Shown: positions 34,870-47,128 of the stretch, in pieces
Numbering within the stretch: the stretch's first letter is position 1
Layout of the letters: every line of letters starts with the position of its first letter
Assembly (NCBI GenBank): GCA_964019695.1
Contig: OZ026524.1
Location: 19,399,509 to 19,463,508 of the forward strand
DNA length: 64,000 bases
Source of the DNA: Loripinus fragilis
Taxonomy: Eukaryota > Mollusca > Bivalvia > Lucinida > Lucinidae
Reading direction: 5' to 3'
Position numbers and translations under genes: made by a program
The notes under the pieces: model-generated
Seen by the model: only the letters and a program-made list of their open reading frames with translations
What the model was told of the DNA's origin: nothing
The model's database searches: none

Positions 34870-35985
34870 TTCTGTTGTCGTACAAGATCTAGAAGCATTG
34901 GATTTTGGGGATTTGCAATTGTCTATTTCTAATGATATTGTTTCTGCCTAAATTAACGATAAACGTGACGATTTTTATTTTTAAGCTATATGGATGATGA
35001 TGTTCCTCGCTCTATATCCTATGGAGTTTATTTTTCTCAACTCGTCAGATTTGTCAGAGCATTTAGCCTTCTTCCAGACTTTTACACTTGCGATAAACTG
35101 CTAACTCAGAACTTCTTAAACTAGATTATCGTAATTAAGTTCACAAACTGTTTTCTAAATCTAATTGCTGATATTATGATTTGATATCAAAATTCCTTAT
35201 CAGCCTTAAGTCTCACTTGCCTCAGGAACATTTGGAACAAGAGCTTTATGGTGACTTAATGTATAATTTTAAGAAAATTGTTTGTCATTAATATTTTTTT
35301 TTATTTAAAAAAATAATTTCTCATTATAAAAAGGTTATTTATAACATTATTTTGTTGCAACAGACTACATGCATGGTGGTACACCAAATTGTGGTTGTAA
35401 GCTTTGCTTTCCTCTTTAATTGCACACCAGCAGGTCGTACCCCAGACTCTGTAACGGTTTATAGAATTTAATTACTTGTTTATAGATGAGAGGATTGGGG
35501 CCTAATGTTATGTCCGTGATCGTGCCCTCTGGGATTTAACTGTTGGATTTCATTTAGCTCAGGTATTTAGTTGTATGTACTTTTGAGTCCTTATCTTTGT
35601 TTTATCTCCTTTTTATGTCGATTCGTTGGGGGTATTTCATGCGAACCACAATTTTTTGTGTCTTAATCCACATCAGAAATACGGGCGAGGTTGGTACTGC
35701 TGAAAATGCTTAAGCCCTCCAGTCATTTTATAACTGACCGTTCTAGGGCGATGCTTTTTTGTGGATCTTTTTAATTGTGTGTTTTGTATATGTCCATGCT
35801 ATTCTGTATTGTCTGTTCCTTGCAGCATTATGATTACTTGCTAGGAAAGAGTTGACTTCTTGGTTCTCTTGTGTGTGATGTTGTCTTGTGTTTTTGTCAT
35901 TTTAACATATGGTGTGCTAGGCCAGGTATGGTACTTGATGGTATCAATTCCTGATTTTTGCCTTCCTCCTTACTTTATTAGAATC
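34870..35985 (+). pseudogene. Decayed PLE: C-terminal ORF remnant and 3' region (plus)
   Basis: Translation shows LQLSISNDIVS, DKRDDF and FNCTPAG-like remnants with many stops, aligning with the 43.5-44.0 kb copy but on the plus strand. After CCTCTTTAATTGCACACC (35411) the 3' region runs through CTTTTGAGTCCTTATCTTTG, CACATCAGAAATACGGGCG, TTCTAGGGCGATGC and TATCAATTCCTGATTTTTGC. It starts 310 bp after an oppositely oriented RT fragment, giving a head-to-head inverted arrangement. Confidence 0.65.
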
Positions 35986-37913
35986 ACCTTAATGAAAGCA
36001 ACAAATTTATGTTCTAACACTAACATAGTCATTGGCCAAGACTTGGCCTATAAATTATATATATCAACCCCCTCGCCGATGGTAGTAGCATAATGATGTC
36101 CGTTTTTTAATGTTACGTTGCTGTTTTTAATTAGGTGTTCCCTTTAAGTTCAGAATTTGTGTTTGGTACTGTTTCTACTGATAAAGTGGTATGTGTATTT
36201 TAGTTCTGAACTCATATCGCTAAAGAAGAATACGAGACATGTTTCATGTTTATTTGAACAGATTTGAATTTCACTTTTTGCAGTTGCATATATTTAAAAT
36301 AAACAAATTTTGCTTTTTCATGCATAACAGACGTGTCCCCGGTATTGCCAAAAAGACCAGATGGCAATTTATAGCATAGCCATAACACGGCTGCCCTAAA
36401 TACATCCCCACCCCCTTTTTACTGATTTTAAGAGCTAAAACGGGTATATCTTCTAAGAAAATACGTATTTAAGTGTGAAATTTTCGAGGCACACTCAGTC
36501 TATTATTAAGATGAGAAACAGCTATGTGTGCCTGTTTTTGCTTGGAAATTGAGCTTAATAAGTTCTTCCATAAAAGTGCCCAAATGGGTATCTCTTGTAT
36601 AAAATGTGTCTTGGAAGAAGTTTGAAAAGCAAATCCTCAAAACTCACAGCCGACTTAATTTCTTAGATAATTTAAGTATCTATTACCGATAAAACTGATC
36701 ACCAATTATTGCATTTGAGTATTTTGCATACAATTTAGTGTTGCTATGGAAACTGTAAACCCTAAAATTTAATGTAACAGTCGCTTCCAAAAAGTAAATA
36801 TCCAACTGGAATGTTTTATTTTCTAACAGAAGATACTTTAATTATCTTTATACAATGTATAAAAGGTTCCAAGAGAAAAACGTCATATCTTTTAGAGAAA
36901 TTGTTCGAGGAAGATTTGGTACATTTCGTTTCAGACAGCATTTTTAAACGCTTAAATTTTGACAACTCATCTTCAGAGACTGTTACAAACCAGAAAATAA
37001 AGATTAAGAACTATTTTCTTGATAACTGTGTATTCCTAGAGATCAGACTAGCCCATGGAATCAATTATTACCCAATATAACGAGAAATAAATGAGTAACG
37101 GCATTTTCAAATTTGTTCAAATAAACATGAAACACCTCTTGTAAAACTCATAGTTGGTTGATTTACTTTTTGTCTGTGTCTTTGTCTGTGTTTTTGTGTT
37201 TTTACCTCACGGTTCAGTGCAAATTGTATTTCATATGTATTCCTTACAGTTAAAAGACATTCTAAATAACAGTTGTAATCACTTTCTTTATTGATATACT
37301 GACCCACACTTCCAACGCAATGAAACTTTAATTAATATACAAGGTCTCGCCAAAATTATTGTACCGTTCAAGGGTTATGGCAGACATTCACCAAATTAGA
37401 TTATGATTAAAAAGGAATGATTGACTGATGAAGTCCTACTTTCAGTTTCATCAATAAGTTTTTTATCTTTTTTTATAAAATTGAGTTACAATGGATGATA
37501 CAATATATGAAATATCTAAGGTTCAGTTTGATTTTGCGGTAGAAGTGTGGTTCAGTATATAATTCAAAAACACTAAATGCACCATTCACATGAATATCTT
37601 TCCATTTTCCTCATTATACAATGACAACCTATAATCTTAATTGACTTATGCTTATCATTTTAAACGTAATACAACAAACAAATAGTGTGTCCAGAAATGC
37701 CATTGCCACCATATATCATATAAGATCTATGTTTATCAAGAGGAAGGGATACATTACCAAGTCCAGTGTACAAGTACACAATAACAAGTCAAACAAGCAG
37801 CTCTATCTCAGTCACATGATTGTCAAACAAGAGAATACAGATAACATCACATACAAAAACAGTGACTTCTCAGAGCAGAAGTGAAGTTAATCTATAGAGA
37901 ATACTAGGCGAGT
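35986..37913. other. Unannotated AT-rich DNA
   Basis: No supported feature. The 89-codon frame at 36811-37080 and the 78-codon frame at 37648-37884 have no recognisable motif. Confidence 0.4.
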
Positions 37914-38034
37914 GTCTTTTGATATCAAGTTTACCAGGCAGGGCTTTGAGAACTCTTGTTGACATTGCAAGGCTTGCCGAGCGATTCAACATGTGTTCTC
38001 AAAGCCGAGCCTGGTAAACTTGATATCAAAAGAC
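37914..38034. mobile_element. 121-bp foldback with 26-bp perfect arms
   Basis: 37914-37939 (GTCTTTTGATATCAAGTTTA then CCAGGC) is the exact reverse complement of 38009-38034. Pairing continues inward (CTTTGAGAAC/GTTCTCAAAG) after a few mismatched bases, leaving a loop of about 40 nt. It resembles a small MITE. No clear target-site duplication was seen. Confidence 0.7.
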
Positions 38035-38526
38035 GTGAACCTGGTGTTCCATTTATGAGTAGAGTACATGCCGTGAGCAACGTTTATCAAGTCAACGTCC
38101 AGCAATGCAGTTGACATGAGAGGTGACAAATAAACAGTTAAACCTGTCTTTAATGCCCGCTCAAAAGAAGACCATTAATTGGGTTTCAAGACTGATTAGC
38201 GCTAAATGCAGATCAGAAGAATTGCCCTTTAATAAGTTACTATTTGTTATTATGATCTTTGCTTTGTCTATTTTTGAGTGGCCGCTTAAGACAGGTTTTA
38301 CTATTCGTACTTGCTTGACATTTATTTTCTCTGCACTCTTCTTCTGAGCCACATACTTCTTTGGCGGTAATTTTTACTATAATAAAAACAAACAAATGCA
38401 AGAAAAAATATAATTTAGATTATATTAAACCCGCTGAACAGTTCCCCATTATAAAATAAAATAAGAAAGAGCTATTTGATGTCTTTGTCGTACACATACA
38501 CACACTGCGCATACACTCAAGAACGA

Positions 38527-38530
<4 letters not shown>

Positions 38531-38588
<58 letters not shown>
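38531..38588. repeat. (CA)n microsatellite
   Basis: About 29 uninterrupted AC units, followed by a degenerate ACGC-rich stretch. Confidence 0.98.
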
Positions 38589-38591
<3 letters not shown>

Positions 38592-38875
38592 CACGCGCAT
38601 GCACGCACACACACTTATCTTCTTCGTAACCTTAACCATCCCCTAGTTATAAAATAGGAATTCAATTGAATATAATTAGAGTCAGAAACACCAATTAAAA
38701 ATCAGGCAATTTTTTTAAAGTCCGAGACTTATTGATATATCGTTTTTGAGTGCAATGACGTTTGTATTATGTTATGTTGTATCTCGGCGTACCTTGTTTT
38801 TGAATAGATAGTTTATTGTTTAAATTAAAAATTTAAAACTGAAAAAAAAATTGAGATAATTCACCTGGTCGCATT

Positions 38876-39070
38876 TGTTTGATGTTTTACGTTCCAATTA
38901 ACATTTTCAATCATGTCGCCATGATTCCCTGTCTTCTTGGGTTGAACCAGTACTCAAAAACAAATAAAGTGTCCTGCTTAGGGGTAAATTGACTCCAACA
39001 GCGGTGAGTCTCGAACTAACAAGCCTTTGATCTTTACTTTAACTCTCTATCAACTGGGTAAACGCGCTCC
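38876..39070 (-). mobile_element. tRNA-derived SINE family G
   Basis: Left end TTGTTTGATGTTTTACGTTC and body words (TTCTTGGGTTGAACCAGTAC) match the other G copies. The minus-strand head reads TACCCAGTTGATAGAGAG (A box) and GTTAGTTCGAGACTC (B box). Confidence 0.68.
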
Positions 39071-39372
39071 ACACACACTTATGCCCATCAACGCCATTTT
39101 GCAGTATCCCAAACATACGCCATGGTGATCTATTTAATATATTGCAGTCGAACCTATGTACACGTTGTTCAATTTAGTTACATGCATAAAAATGTGCATT
39201 GTCTGGCAGAATTACTAGCATTAATACACTAATAATTAAAACAATGGTCTATGAGTTTGTGGAAACTATAATATATTAATATATACTGCAATATATTAAA
39301 TGATCACCATGGAAACTATAAGTAATTTATAAGCATACAATGTTACCATAAAAAAACAAATTATAGATGAAA

Positions 39373-39588
39373 CATGCGCTGATTCAGAAAGTTTTGTCGG
39401 AGGGCGTCCAACACTGACAACGTTTTTTTTATTGTTTTTTTTTTATATTGAGTTGAGGGGATGGAGAGAGGATCGAAAAGTAATGCCACTAAAAAAGGGC
39501 CATCTTCGGCCCGCCAGCGAAACGCCATTTTTGTGATTTTTGAAGGGGGGGTCCAGGCCCCCTGTCGCCCCTTCTGGATCCGCCCATG
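39373..39588 (+). mobile_element. MITE family C
   Basis: Starts CATGCGCTGATTCAGAAAGT and ends CTTCTGGATCCGCCCATG, an imperfect version of the 16-bp termini of 21705-21986. Flanks TGAAA/TGAAG support a 5-bp target-site duplication. The second half of the central hairpin is deleted. Confidence 0.72.
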
Positions 39589-39629
39589 TGAAGTATGAGA
39601 GGGCAATGTCGTAATAACAAACACAGATC

Positions 39630-39781
39630 ATTTCTGGTCCTAGTATCTCTTCAAATTGTGTACTGCTAAGACTTGTGAGGTAAGGAGGATTAGGGAATTT
39701 AGGAAATACAGCATTTTGGTCATTAATTATTGTTTTGCATTCAGGTGGGGTGGGAATATGAATGCTTTGAAGGTTGACCAC
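39630..39781 (-). pseudogene. Short LINE ORF fragment
   Basis: The minus-strand translation contains INDQNAVFPKFPNPPYLTSL, closely resembling NEQNAILPPLPPPAYHTQLN in the LINE at 57.7-60.5 kb (linker before the RT). The MITE C copy lies immediately to its left. No RT core is present. Confidence 0.5.
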
Positions 39782-40484
39782 AAGCCATTAGATTTTAAGC
39801 TTATTAGTTTTGTTGGCATAAAAATGTTGTTAAGAGTTGTGGATCTGCATGTTTAGATACCTAAGCAATGATTTAAATGTTGTCAAATGACGTTCAAACT
39901 TGGTTTGATAAGCTTTTCTGTAAAGTATTTTGCATTTACGTATCTACATTTTTGTATTTGTTACTATCAATGGTGGCTCTGAGCTTTTAACCTTTTAGTT
40001 CTGTTGCAGGTAGATTCTTTCCCAAAAATTTAAATTGTGCTAGTTTAATTTGTACAAAAGATGGCCAGATCATTGGTTTCTAGTGCACTTTAATCTATAA
40101 CTGGACTAGAGGTCTTATCACGTTAGAAGCCAAATTTGAAAATGTGCCTTATGAAACCCCAAGTTTTTGTTATAGATAACAATCAATATTTGTATCCAAG
40201 TTAAATAATCGAGTCAAACAAATTGCTCTATCATAGCGAGAAAGTTGTAAAACAAGAAAAAATACATAGTACCAAAACAAAACAGTTGCCTCTCAGAGCA
40301 GAAAGGACATTTATATACGTACACGTATTTGCTTTACATGTATTGTTCCTGCAGTCGTCTTCTGAACCACATACCTCTTCACCAATACCACACGCTAAAA
40401 TTAATAATATGTTATTATTCATATAAGCGGTGTTGCTTGTTTTCAATAGTTGATGCCTGCTTTGTATTTTCGAAATAAATATTG
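39782..40484. other. Unannotated DNA
   Basis: No supported feature. Confidence 0.4.
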
Positions 40485-40555
40485 CTTCCCATTGGTATCC
40501 TGGGTCAGGTGTGGTACTTGATTGTATCGATTCCTGATCTTTGCACCCATACTTA
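40485..40555 (+). mobile_element. PLE 3' terminus fragment (subfamily B)
   Basis: CCCATTGGTATCCTGGGTCA, GGTGTGGTACTTGATTGTAT and CGATTCCTGATCTTTGCACC match the distal end of the 19.84 kb copy. Confidence 0.6.
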
Positions 40556-41027
40556 TTTTAAACTAAATTCAATAATAATCAAAGGCAAAATCGATTAATA
40601 CAATCCAGATTATCCTTATGATTTTACTCAACTGATCAGGATTTCCAAAAATAAATTAAAAACGCTAAGGAATTGGTCGTTTTGTATTAATTGTAAAATT
40701 CGTTTAATTAATGTGTCTTAGTCACCTACTCAAACACACACGCACACACGCACGCAAGCGCGCGGGTAGATTAGTGTTTACACAGACAACAGTAGAAAAA
40801 TTAAAATACAAACTTCAATGTATACACCACTTTATGACTCCATCTTTAAAAAGTAGAGGGAGCTCACTTTATATTTTGCAGTCAAACTAATGTATATTTT
40901 TGTCATTATACTTGTATACGTTTTCTAGTAAAATTTAACGCTATAACACACTAATTATTGAAACAGTTTTCCTGGCTATGATATTTTCGATGCATTGCTT
41001 ATTATTGTTCACATAGTTTTTTTATGG

Positions 41028-41290
41028 GCACCGTGAACTGATTATTTCTCCCATAGACCCCAAAGGTGAACCCCTAGTATTTGACAGTTTATTCTGCATC
41101 TCACAATAATGTGGGTCATCACCATATGCCTTAAATTCAAGCCAACCCGTGAATAAGGAGAATAACAAATGAGAAAACATACATTCACCTGCTTTTTTTC
41201 AACTGCTGCCATATTTTTGGAAAACCCCGTCCCAGTTCCTTTTAGAAATCACTATTTTTACTTTTTGGTCTAGAAAGACACAATATTAAT
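41028..41290 (+). repeat. Dispersed direct repeat H, copy 1
   Basis: From GGGCACCGTGAACT to TTTTTGGTCTAGAAAGAC, about 90% identical by eye to 47551-47824, which carries an extra ~20 bp near its 3' end. No coding capacity or terminal repeats. Element type unknown. Confidence 0.8.
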
Positions 41291-42639
41291 GCATCTGGTA
41301 ATAAAGAATGTACCGATTTGAGGAACATTAATGTTTGCATCTGCTAGAGAGTAAAGTATATTTTTAATTTAGCCTCATCATCCAATCAGATGCATCCATT
41401 CGCTAGATAATAGCCTCGGAGTTCCTCCCAGCTTTTGACTCCTGGGATATGTTGATAAAATTAGTTCCTGCTCCCCTATACTGCACCTTTTTTTAAAGGA
41501 ATCCTTCTTGTTTTGTGTTGCAAATGATAAAATAGTGTTTTGTGAAAAAAATGTATAGTTTTTAACTTGCTTTTAGTTTTCTAATGTCCCAAATGTGTTA
41601 ATTTCAGTATCTACCCATTAGTGAGCAATATAATGAACCACATAAAGCATTAACAAAGTAGGATAGTACTACTGGCAAAGTAAATTTCACATGGCTACAG
41701 AAACAAATATTATTTTCATTTAAACCATTAGAAACTACTAACAAGACATTAAATTACTAGTGGAAAGAATTATTTACGCTAAAGCCACAAACAGCACCCT
41801 AAACTGATGCACTTACCCCACCCACCCAAATTTTGCTAATTATCTACCCCATTGCTAGGACTTAGTCTCTGTCACAGAGATGTCAGTCTTAAGTTTCAGT
41901 TTTTGATTTAAATAGAAGAAAGGGTTCATATGAGAAGATCCTCCAGAAATAGCGTTGTGTAAAATTATATTTGTCATGATACAGATCACTGATAAGCAGA
42001 GCCAAAAGTGCAAAAATAATATTGCAGGACCTTGTATAACATCTTACTCCCTAAGGGTGGTTCAAGAATTCACCATAGGGGAAAGGTGGGTTCCCGCTGA
42101 ATATTTTTTAATGAGTGAGGGGGTCTGGCAGTGTTTCTAGGCCTGTAGCACTGTGATTATTGCAATTTTAAGGGGGTGGAGTGGTGTCTGTAAAAAGAAG
42201 TGACGTCTGCACCGTCTTCCTCTGATTTATTCTGGAGCCACCCTACCAATACCAAAATGCATCTCACATGAATTTGGAGCATCCAAATGATACACACTAA
42301 ATATCATGTTGAACAACTGAATCTTAAACTGTATAAGGGACATAACTCCTTACTATTGAGAGTTATCTACAAAGTACTATGATGTCATCAGCGTAATGAA
42401 GCTATAGCAATGACGTTAAATCTTTCAGAGTGCATGAAGTGGCGTGAATGTTGTGACTGGAACTTATTTAATGTGATAACTGTATACTATTTCTCTCTAA
42501 AAAGTTGTTCTCCCTTTTTCTCTCTAACTGTATAACTAAAGACTGACCTTTCTTACAAAAGCCATCATGAAACAAAAAAGGAATAAGGAACAGACTGAAA
42601 ACTTACTTCAAGAAAGGGCTGTTACCTCATAATAAGAGT
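41291..42639. other. Unannotated DNA
   Basis: No supported feature. Confidence 0.4.
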
Positions 42640-42889
42640 ATGAAAATGGAGTCAACAGACTTAAACTGTAGTAATGAGTTTCATTACATCAGACCAACAG
42701 CTACTGAAGTTATGATGGCAAAAGAGGACCCACTGAGACCATACTGTGCTTCAAACAAGGAAGATGTGGACGGCAGGGCTTATTTTACAATGGTTCTACT
42801 GCCTAAGCCAGACACACCGCTTGAAGTTGAAAGAAAGAACTCTGGTTTTGGCGATAAGTATGTTGTATTGCATTTCCACTTTTCATTCA
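42640..42889 (+). CDS. Doubtful exon candidate ending at a GTAAGT donor
   Basis: An ATG-initiated frame of about 83 codons (MKMESTDLNC...FHFSFK) reaches CAAA|GTAAGTAAGG, a perfect donor core, exactly where the minus-oriented PLE begins. The frame stays open into the PLE to 43134, but those extra codons are antisense repeat. The peptide matches no family I know; it contains PLPKPDTPLEVE and many charged residues. No acceptor or promoter was identified. It may be chance. Confidence 0.25.
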
Positions 42890-44395
42890 AAGTAAGTAAG
42901 GGTGCAGAGATCAGGAATCGTTACAATCAAGTATCACCCCTGACCCAGGATACCAATGGGAAAGTAACAAGCTCACAGTTAGACACCAAAAATGAGAGCC
43001 AAGAGGTCAGCTTTTTCCTAGCAGGTGACCACAAAGCACATATAAACAGACGCACACAAAGACATAGCAAACAAAAGACAGAACAAATACATAAAAGATC
43101 CACAAAAGAAGTACCGCCTTTGAACCGTCAGTAAAATTTTTTACTGGAGGCTTAAACCAGTTTAACGGCGCCAACCTCACCCTTAATTCAGATGTGGATC
43201 AAGGCACATAGATGTTTGGTTGGCATGAAAGACCCTTTACTTATCAATGCATCATCTCTTAGAACATATTAATCAATATATAACAAGGAGATAAAACAAT
43301 AATAAGGACTCATCAGTAAATAAAACGGAATATCGGAGTAAAAGAAATCCAACAGGTAAACCCTGGTGGGCCCGACAATCAGCCAAAGCATCAGGCCCCT
43401 ACCATCTCATCAATAGATAAGTCTTTAAGTCGGAACCATCATATAGTCTTAAGTCCGACCCACCGGCGTGCAATTAAAGAGGAAAGTAACGTTGCCAACC
43501 GTTATTGGGTTGACCACCAAGCATGCAGTCTATTGCAACACATTAATGTTATAGCCAACCTTTTTATAATGGGAAATTGTTTTAATGAACTGTGCTGAAA
43601 ATCATTAGAGCCAACAATCATTTTCAATTTATACACCAAGTCACCATAGAAATCAGATTCCAAAAGTCCTTGTCGCAAGAGAGATTTTAGTCCAAGTTGG
43701 AATTTAGAAATCAAATCATAGTATCGTCTTTAAAATTTTGAAAATGTTTGCGAAGTTTATGATACATATAGCCTTGTTTAAGAAGTTTCTGAGTTAACAA
43801 TTTATTGTGGGTGTTGAAGTCAGCAGCATAGCTAGATGCTCTAGCAAAACGAATGAGTTGAGAGATACAGACTCCATATAATGTAGAACGAGGAACATCA
43901 CCATCTAAAAATGGGAAATTGACAATTTCAAAATCAAAGTCGTCACGTTTATCATAAATTTTGGTAGAAACAATATCATTAGAAATTGACAAATGCAAGT
44001 CTTTAAATGTGGCTTCGGTATCAGAGGTTTATTCAGTTGGAGCTCTGAAGGGTATATTTGACTAACCATATTGTAAAAATAAACATTATTATTATTTAAA
44101 ATATCGTCCAAATATCTGGATGTAGTGTTAAACGCATCAATAACATCAGCCTGCTTATCATCAGAAAGAGACATCATAAAGTCCCTCTCATAACAAATCA
44201 GGAATAAATCTGCAACCAGGGGAGCACAATTAGTGCCCATAGGAATCCCAACTACTTGTCTATACAGCTTGGTGCCAAATCGAATAAAAATGTTGTCCAA
44301 CAAAAATGTCAGCGCATCACACACATTTTGACACGACCATGCATGATCTATTTCTGTATGTAGTGTCTTAAAGTATTTCAAGTGGCTTTTTAGAC
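42890..44395 (-). pseudogene. Penelope-like element: RT domain and 3' region, frameshifted
   Basis: Read on the minus strand, 44381-43905 encodes an RT core with VGIPMGTNCAPLVADLFL and the catalytic YLDD (44103-44114). The frame shifts near 43.99 kb into SISNDIVSTKIYDKRDDFDF and GVCISQLIRFARASS, then again near 43.71 kb into LLRQGLLESDFYGDLVYKLK. IPMG...YLDD and this C-terminal block suit Penelope-like elements rather than LINEs. From 43490 down to 42890 is the 3' region shared with many fragments here. The N-terminal RT part, including the first catalytic Asp, is missing. At least two frameshifts make it dead. It anchors the PLE identification for the window. Confidence 0.72.
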
Positions 44396-44689
44396 AGAAA
44401 ACAAATATATAAAAAAGCCAAAAAATGCCAAAATAGGAGCAACATTGTGAACATTTCCTTCAAAGTTTTATTAATAATGCACTGTAAATCACAATAAAGA
44501 TTTGAAATCAAGCTGATATTTTTTTTTTTTTAAAAAAAGGCTTTCATATTCTTTGAAAAGTACAATCATACCCAAAAAGAAGATAAATAAGCAAGAAATC
44601 ATAAAAAGAAAATTACTGTCAGCCAAAACTTCTACAATGCAAGCTAAACAACTCATCGCTAAAATGCATCACACTATCATCATACAATA

Positions 44690-45175
44690 TGGGCTGCAGG
44701 CCCCCCAACTGAAAATTATTTATCTCTATTCGCGACCCAAACATATGTTGTGGGTACGCAAAAGAACTTTCTCAATGAGACGGTTCTTTTGAGCACCCCA
44801 GGTAAGAGCTTGTAACTGATTTTTTTATCTTATATCCCAACCAAAACATATATTGTGGGTACTCCAAAGAACCGTCTCAATGAGGCGGTTCTTTTGAGAA
44901 CCACTGATATGAGCAAATAACTGAAAATCATTTATCCTCTTTCTCAATAAAACATATGTTGTAGATAGTCAATACAGTCTTTTAATACTTTTTCGTAGCC
45001 ATCTCAATGAGACGGTTCTTTTGAGCAACCAAAACACACTGCTGCAGGCCCCCAGATAAGAGCCTGTAGCAACTAAAGATTATTCATCTTATTTCTGAAC
45101 CACAACATAAACTGTGGGTACTCAAAATTACCGCCTCAATGAGACGGTCAATGAGACGGTTTTTTGAGTAACCCC
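44690..45175 (+). repeat. Four-unit tandem repeat F with GTCTCA/TGAGAC hairpins
   Basis: Units contain CCAAAACATATGTTGTGGGT, then a palindrome with arms AACCGTCTCA / TGAGACGGTT, then TTTTGAGCA. CAATGAG starts at 44773, 44878, 45005 and 45137 (period 105-132 bp). The array ends ~110 bp before the Mutator-like transposase frame. A single unit recurs at 49830-49965 with a similar sequence after it. Confidence 0.82.
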
Positions 45176-45280
45176 AAAAGACACACTTTTACTGATGGAT
45201 AAAAAAAAATCGCAATTTCACGCTGCTGGCCTATAATGGCACATGTCAGATCGTGTGTTCGTTTTTTTTGCGCCTAAAAA

Positions 45281-47128
45281 TGAGCACGTTTTTTTCTTAC
45301 GGTTCCAGTGGAGACTCTGATTGCTACAAACTCCTTCATACTAAAAGGCTATGGGACATGTTGAATGAGTTTTTTTCACCAACACCAGTAAACAAGCCCT
45401 TCCTGTGGTGAACGGTTAGACTTCGATTATGCAAGTGAGCAACAGAGAATGCTATGTTGGAGAGAAAAAGTAATCTGTGATCGCTGTCAGTACGTATTGC
45501 ATATGTATAACCTGTATAAAGAGATAAAAATCGGAAAGCAAGGACGAAAACCTGTCACAGCCAATGTCGGACTAAATAGTGGGCTTAGTAATACACCCAT
45601 TGGTCCCAGCAATGTCAGAAAGATATTTCTAAGTCAAATATTCCTGCTCCTTCTAGAAGAGGTCTGCAAAAATGTGCAAATGTAGTATGCAAAATTAATG
45701 AAAAGAGTGACATGAAAGCAAGGAGAAAGTCTCTGAAGACCATTAATTTATCAAGAGGACAGCCAGAAACAGATATAGCCATTCAGTCTGATGGAATGTT
45801 TAACAACCCTCTATTTTCAGGGATAGGGAAGACTCCATTCCAGCCTGCAACACAGTGCAGCTACTCGGTTGTTGAAAAGGTGACGAGAAAGAAGTAAGTT
45901 ATCGCCATGGAGAATGTAAGCAAATTGTGCAGTAAACATGGTTACCACTCTTCAACAGATGAAATACATTGTGACATCAAGTCAGAAAACTGAAGTGCAA
46001 CCATACCAATGGAGCAGAGTATTGGGGATGAGAGACAGTGGGCGAAATCCTGTTTACTCCAGCTAAAAGAGGATCAGCTACAAGTACAATACATCACTAC
46101 GGATCCAGACACCAGTGCGTTTAAAGTCGCAGAAGATCTCCATCTTGCAAATATGACGTCTGTCGCCCCAGTGCATCAAATTGATACATGACATCTTTCA
46201 CAGAATCATCGAAAGCATATAGAGAGTAGAAGGTCTCTTCTTAACATGATGCCAGGGGTGACAAAAAGATGTAGAGAGAAGAAATTAAACAGCTGTGCTG
46301 TTGATCTACCAATCAGAGTTTCAAAACATTCATAGACAAGAAAACGGTTACGCGCGTATGCTTCAAAAACGCATCAATATGACTTCTGACGCCATCATAG
46401 CATGCTATCAGGGTTACCACAGGCTATGTCTGTCTCATTCTACTGTCTGTATGGGAGACAGTAACAACAACTGGCTTGTTTAAAGTTAATATTTACCTTA
46501 TTTTTTTTCAAATTGAAGGTGAAAATAGGCTCTGAAAAAGTATTACGAGACTGTATTGGCTATCTCTTTGGTGCGAGCATTGTGGAAAATGCCAAACTTA
46601 ATTCAAACTCACAAAAAGTTGAATCTGTAAATAAGGTTAGACATGCATTGCCTAAAAATGTGACATTAACCAGGAATTTTTCAGGAAGGGCTCATTGTGC
46701 AGTCTTCAAATGCAAAAATGGTCCTGGAGAGGCAATATTGAAGCTTTCTGAAGCAATTGGCGGTTCTATCCCTTCAAATAGTAAAGTGTCAGCTTGACGT
46801 TTGGAAATATATTAAAAAAACAACCAAGCGCTTTATGGATCCACAAAAAGAGAAATCAAGCGTAAATTTAGGAGAAATAATCTTAAAAAAGTTATATGAA
46901 AAGCACCAAGTTAAAATATCTTATAGAAAAGCCAAATTGCTTATAAGAAAGGCCAAAACAAGGCAATTGGGAGCCAAAGTAAGCAGGGACCATTGTTACA
47001 CTTTGAAAAGCTGCACATTGAGACAAACAACTAAAAACGATCACACTTACAGTATAACAACAAAAAGCAATCATCCTATCCCAAAATGCAAGATGGAGAA
47101 TGCTCCATCATGCAGCTTCCAAGTCTAA
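45281..47128 (+). pseudogene. Degenerate Mutator-like transposase
   Basis: A first ATG at 45281 (MSTFFSYG...) opens a frame continued in pieces. They include LDFDYASEQQ and CDRCQY, GRKPVTANVGLNSGLSNTP, IAIQSDGMFNNPLFSGIGKT, KLCSKHGY, IPMEQSIGDE, ITTDPDTSAF, HLSQNHRK, STVCMGDSNNNWL, LPKNVTLTRNFSGRAH and LYEKHQVKISYRKAKLL. The QSDG and TTDPDT aspartates are plausible catalytic residues of a DDE/D transposase. The pattern is that of the large 'Mutator-like transposase domain' proteins common in molluscs and other invertebrates. Stops interrupt it near 45895 (TAA), 45991 (TGA) and 46188 (TGA), and frameshifts occur near 45.42, 46.29, 46.50 and 46.79 kb. The transposase is inactive. Confidence 0.72.

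Noticed and set aside
42890..43134. Extension of the 42640 frame to 164 codons
   Set aside because: The added codons are antisense PLE 3' region; a similar frame occurs antisense at 19.82-20.10 kb for the same reason.
43300..43320. Hammerhead-ribozyme-like CTGATGAGTCC in the PLE 3' region (minus strand)
   Set aside because: PLEs can carry hammerhead ribozymes, but no matching GAAA core and stem II closure follow, and other copies do not preserve CTGATGAG.
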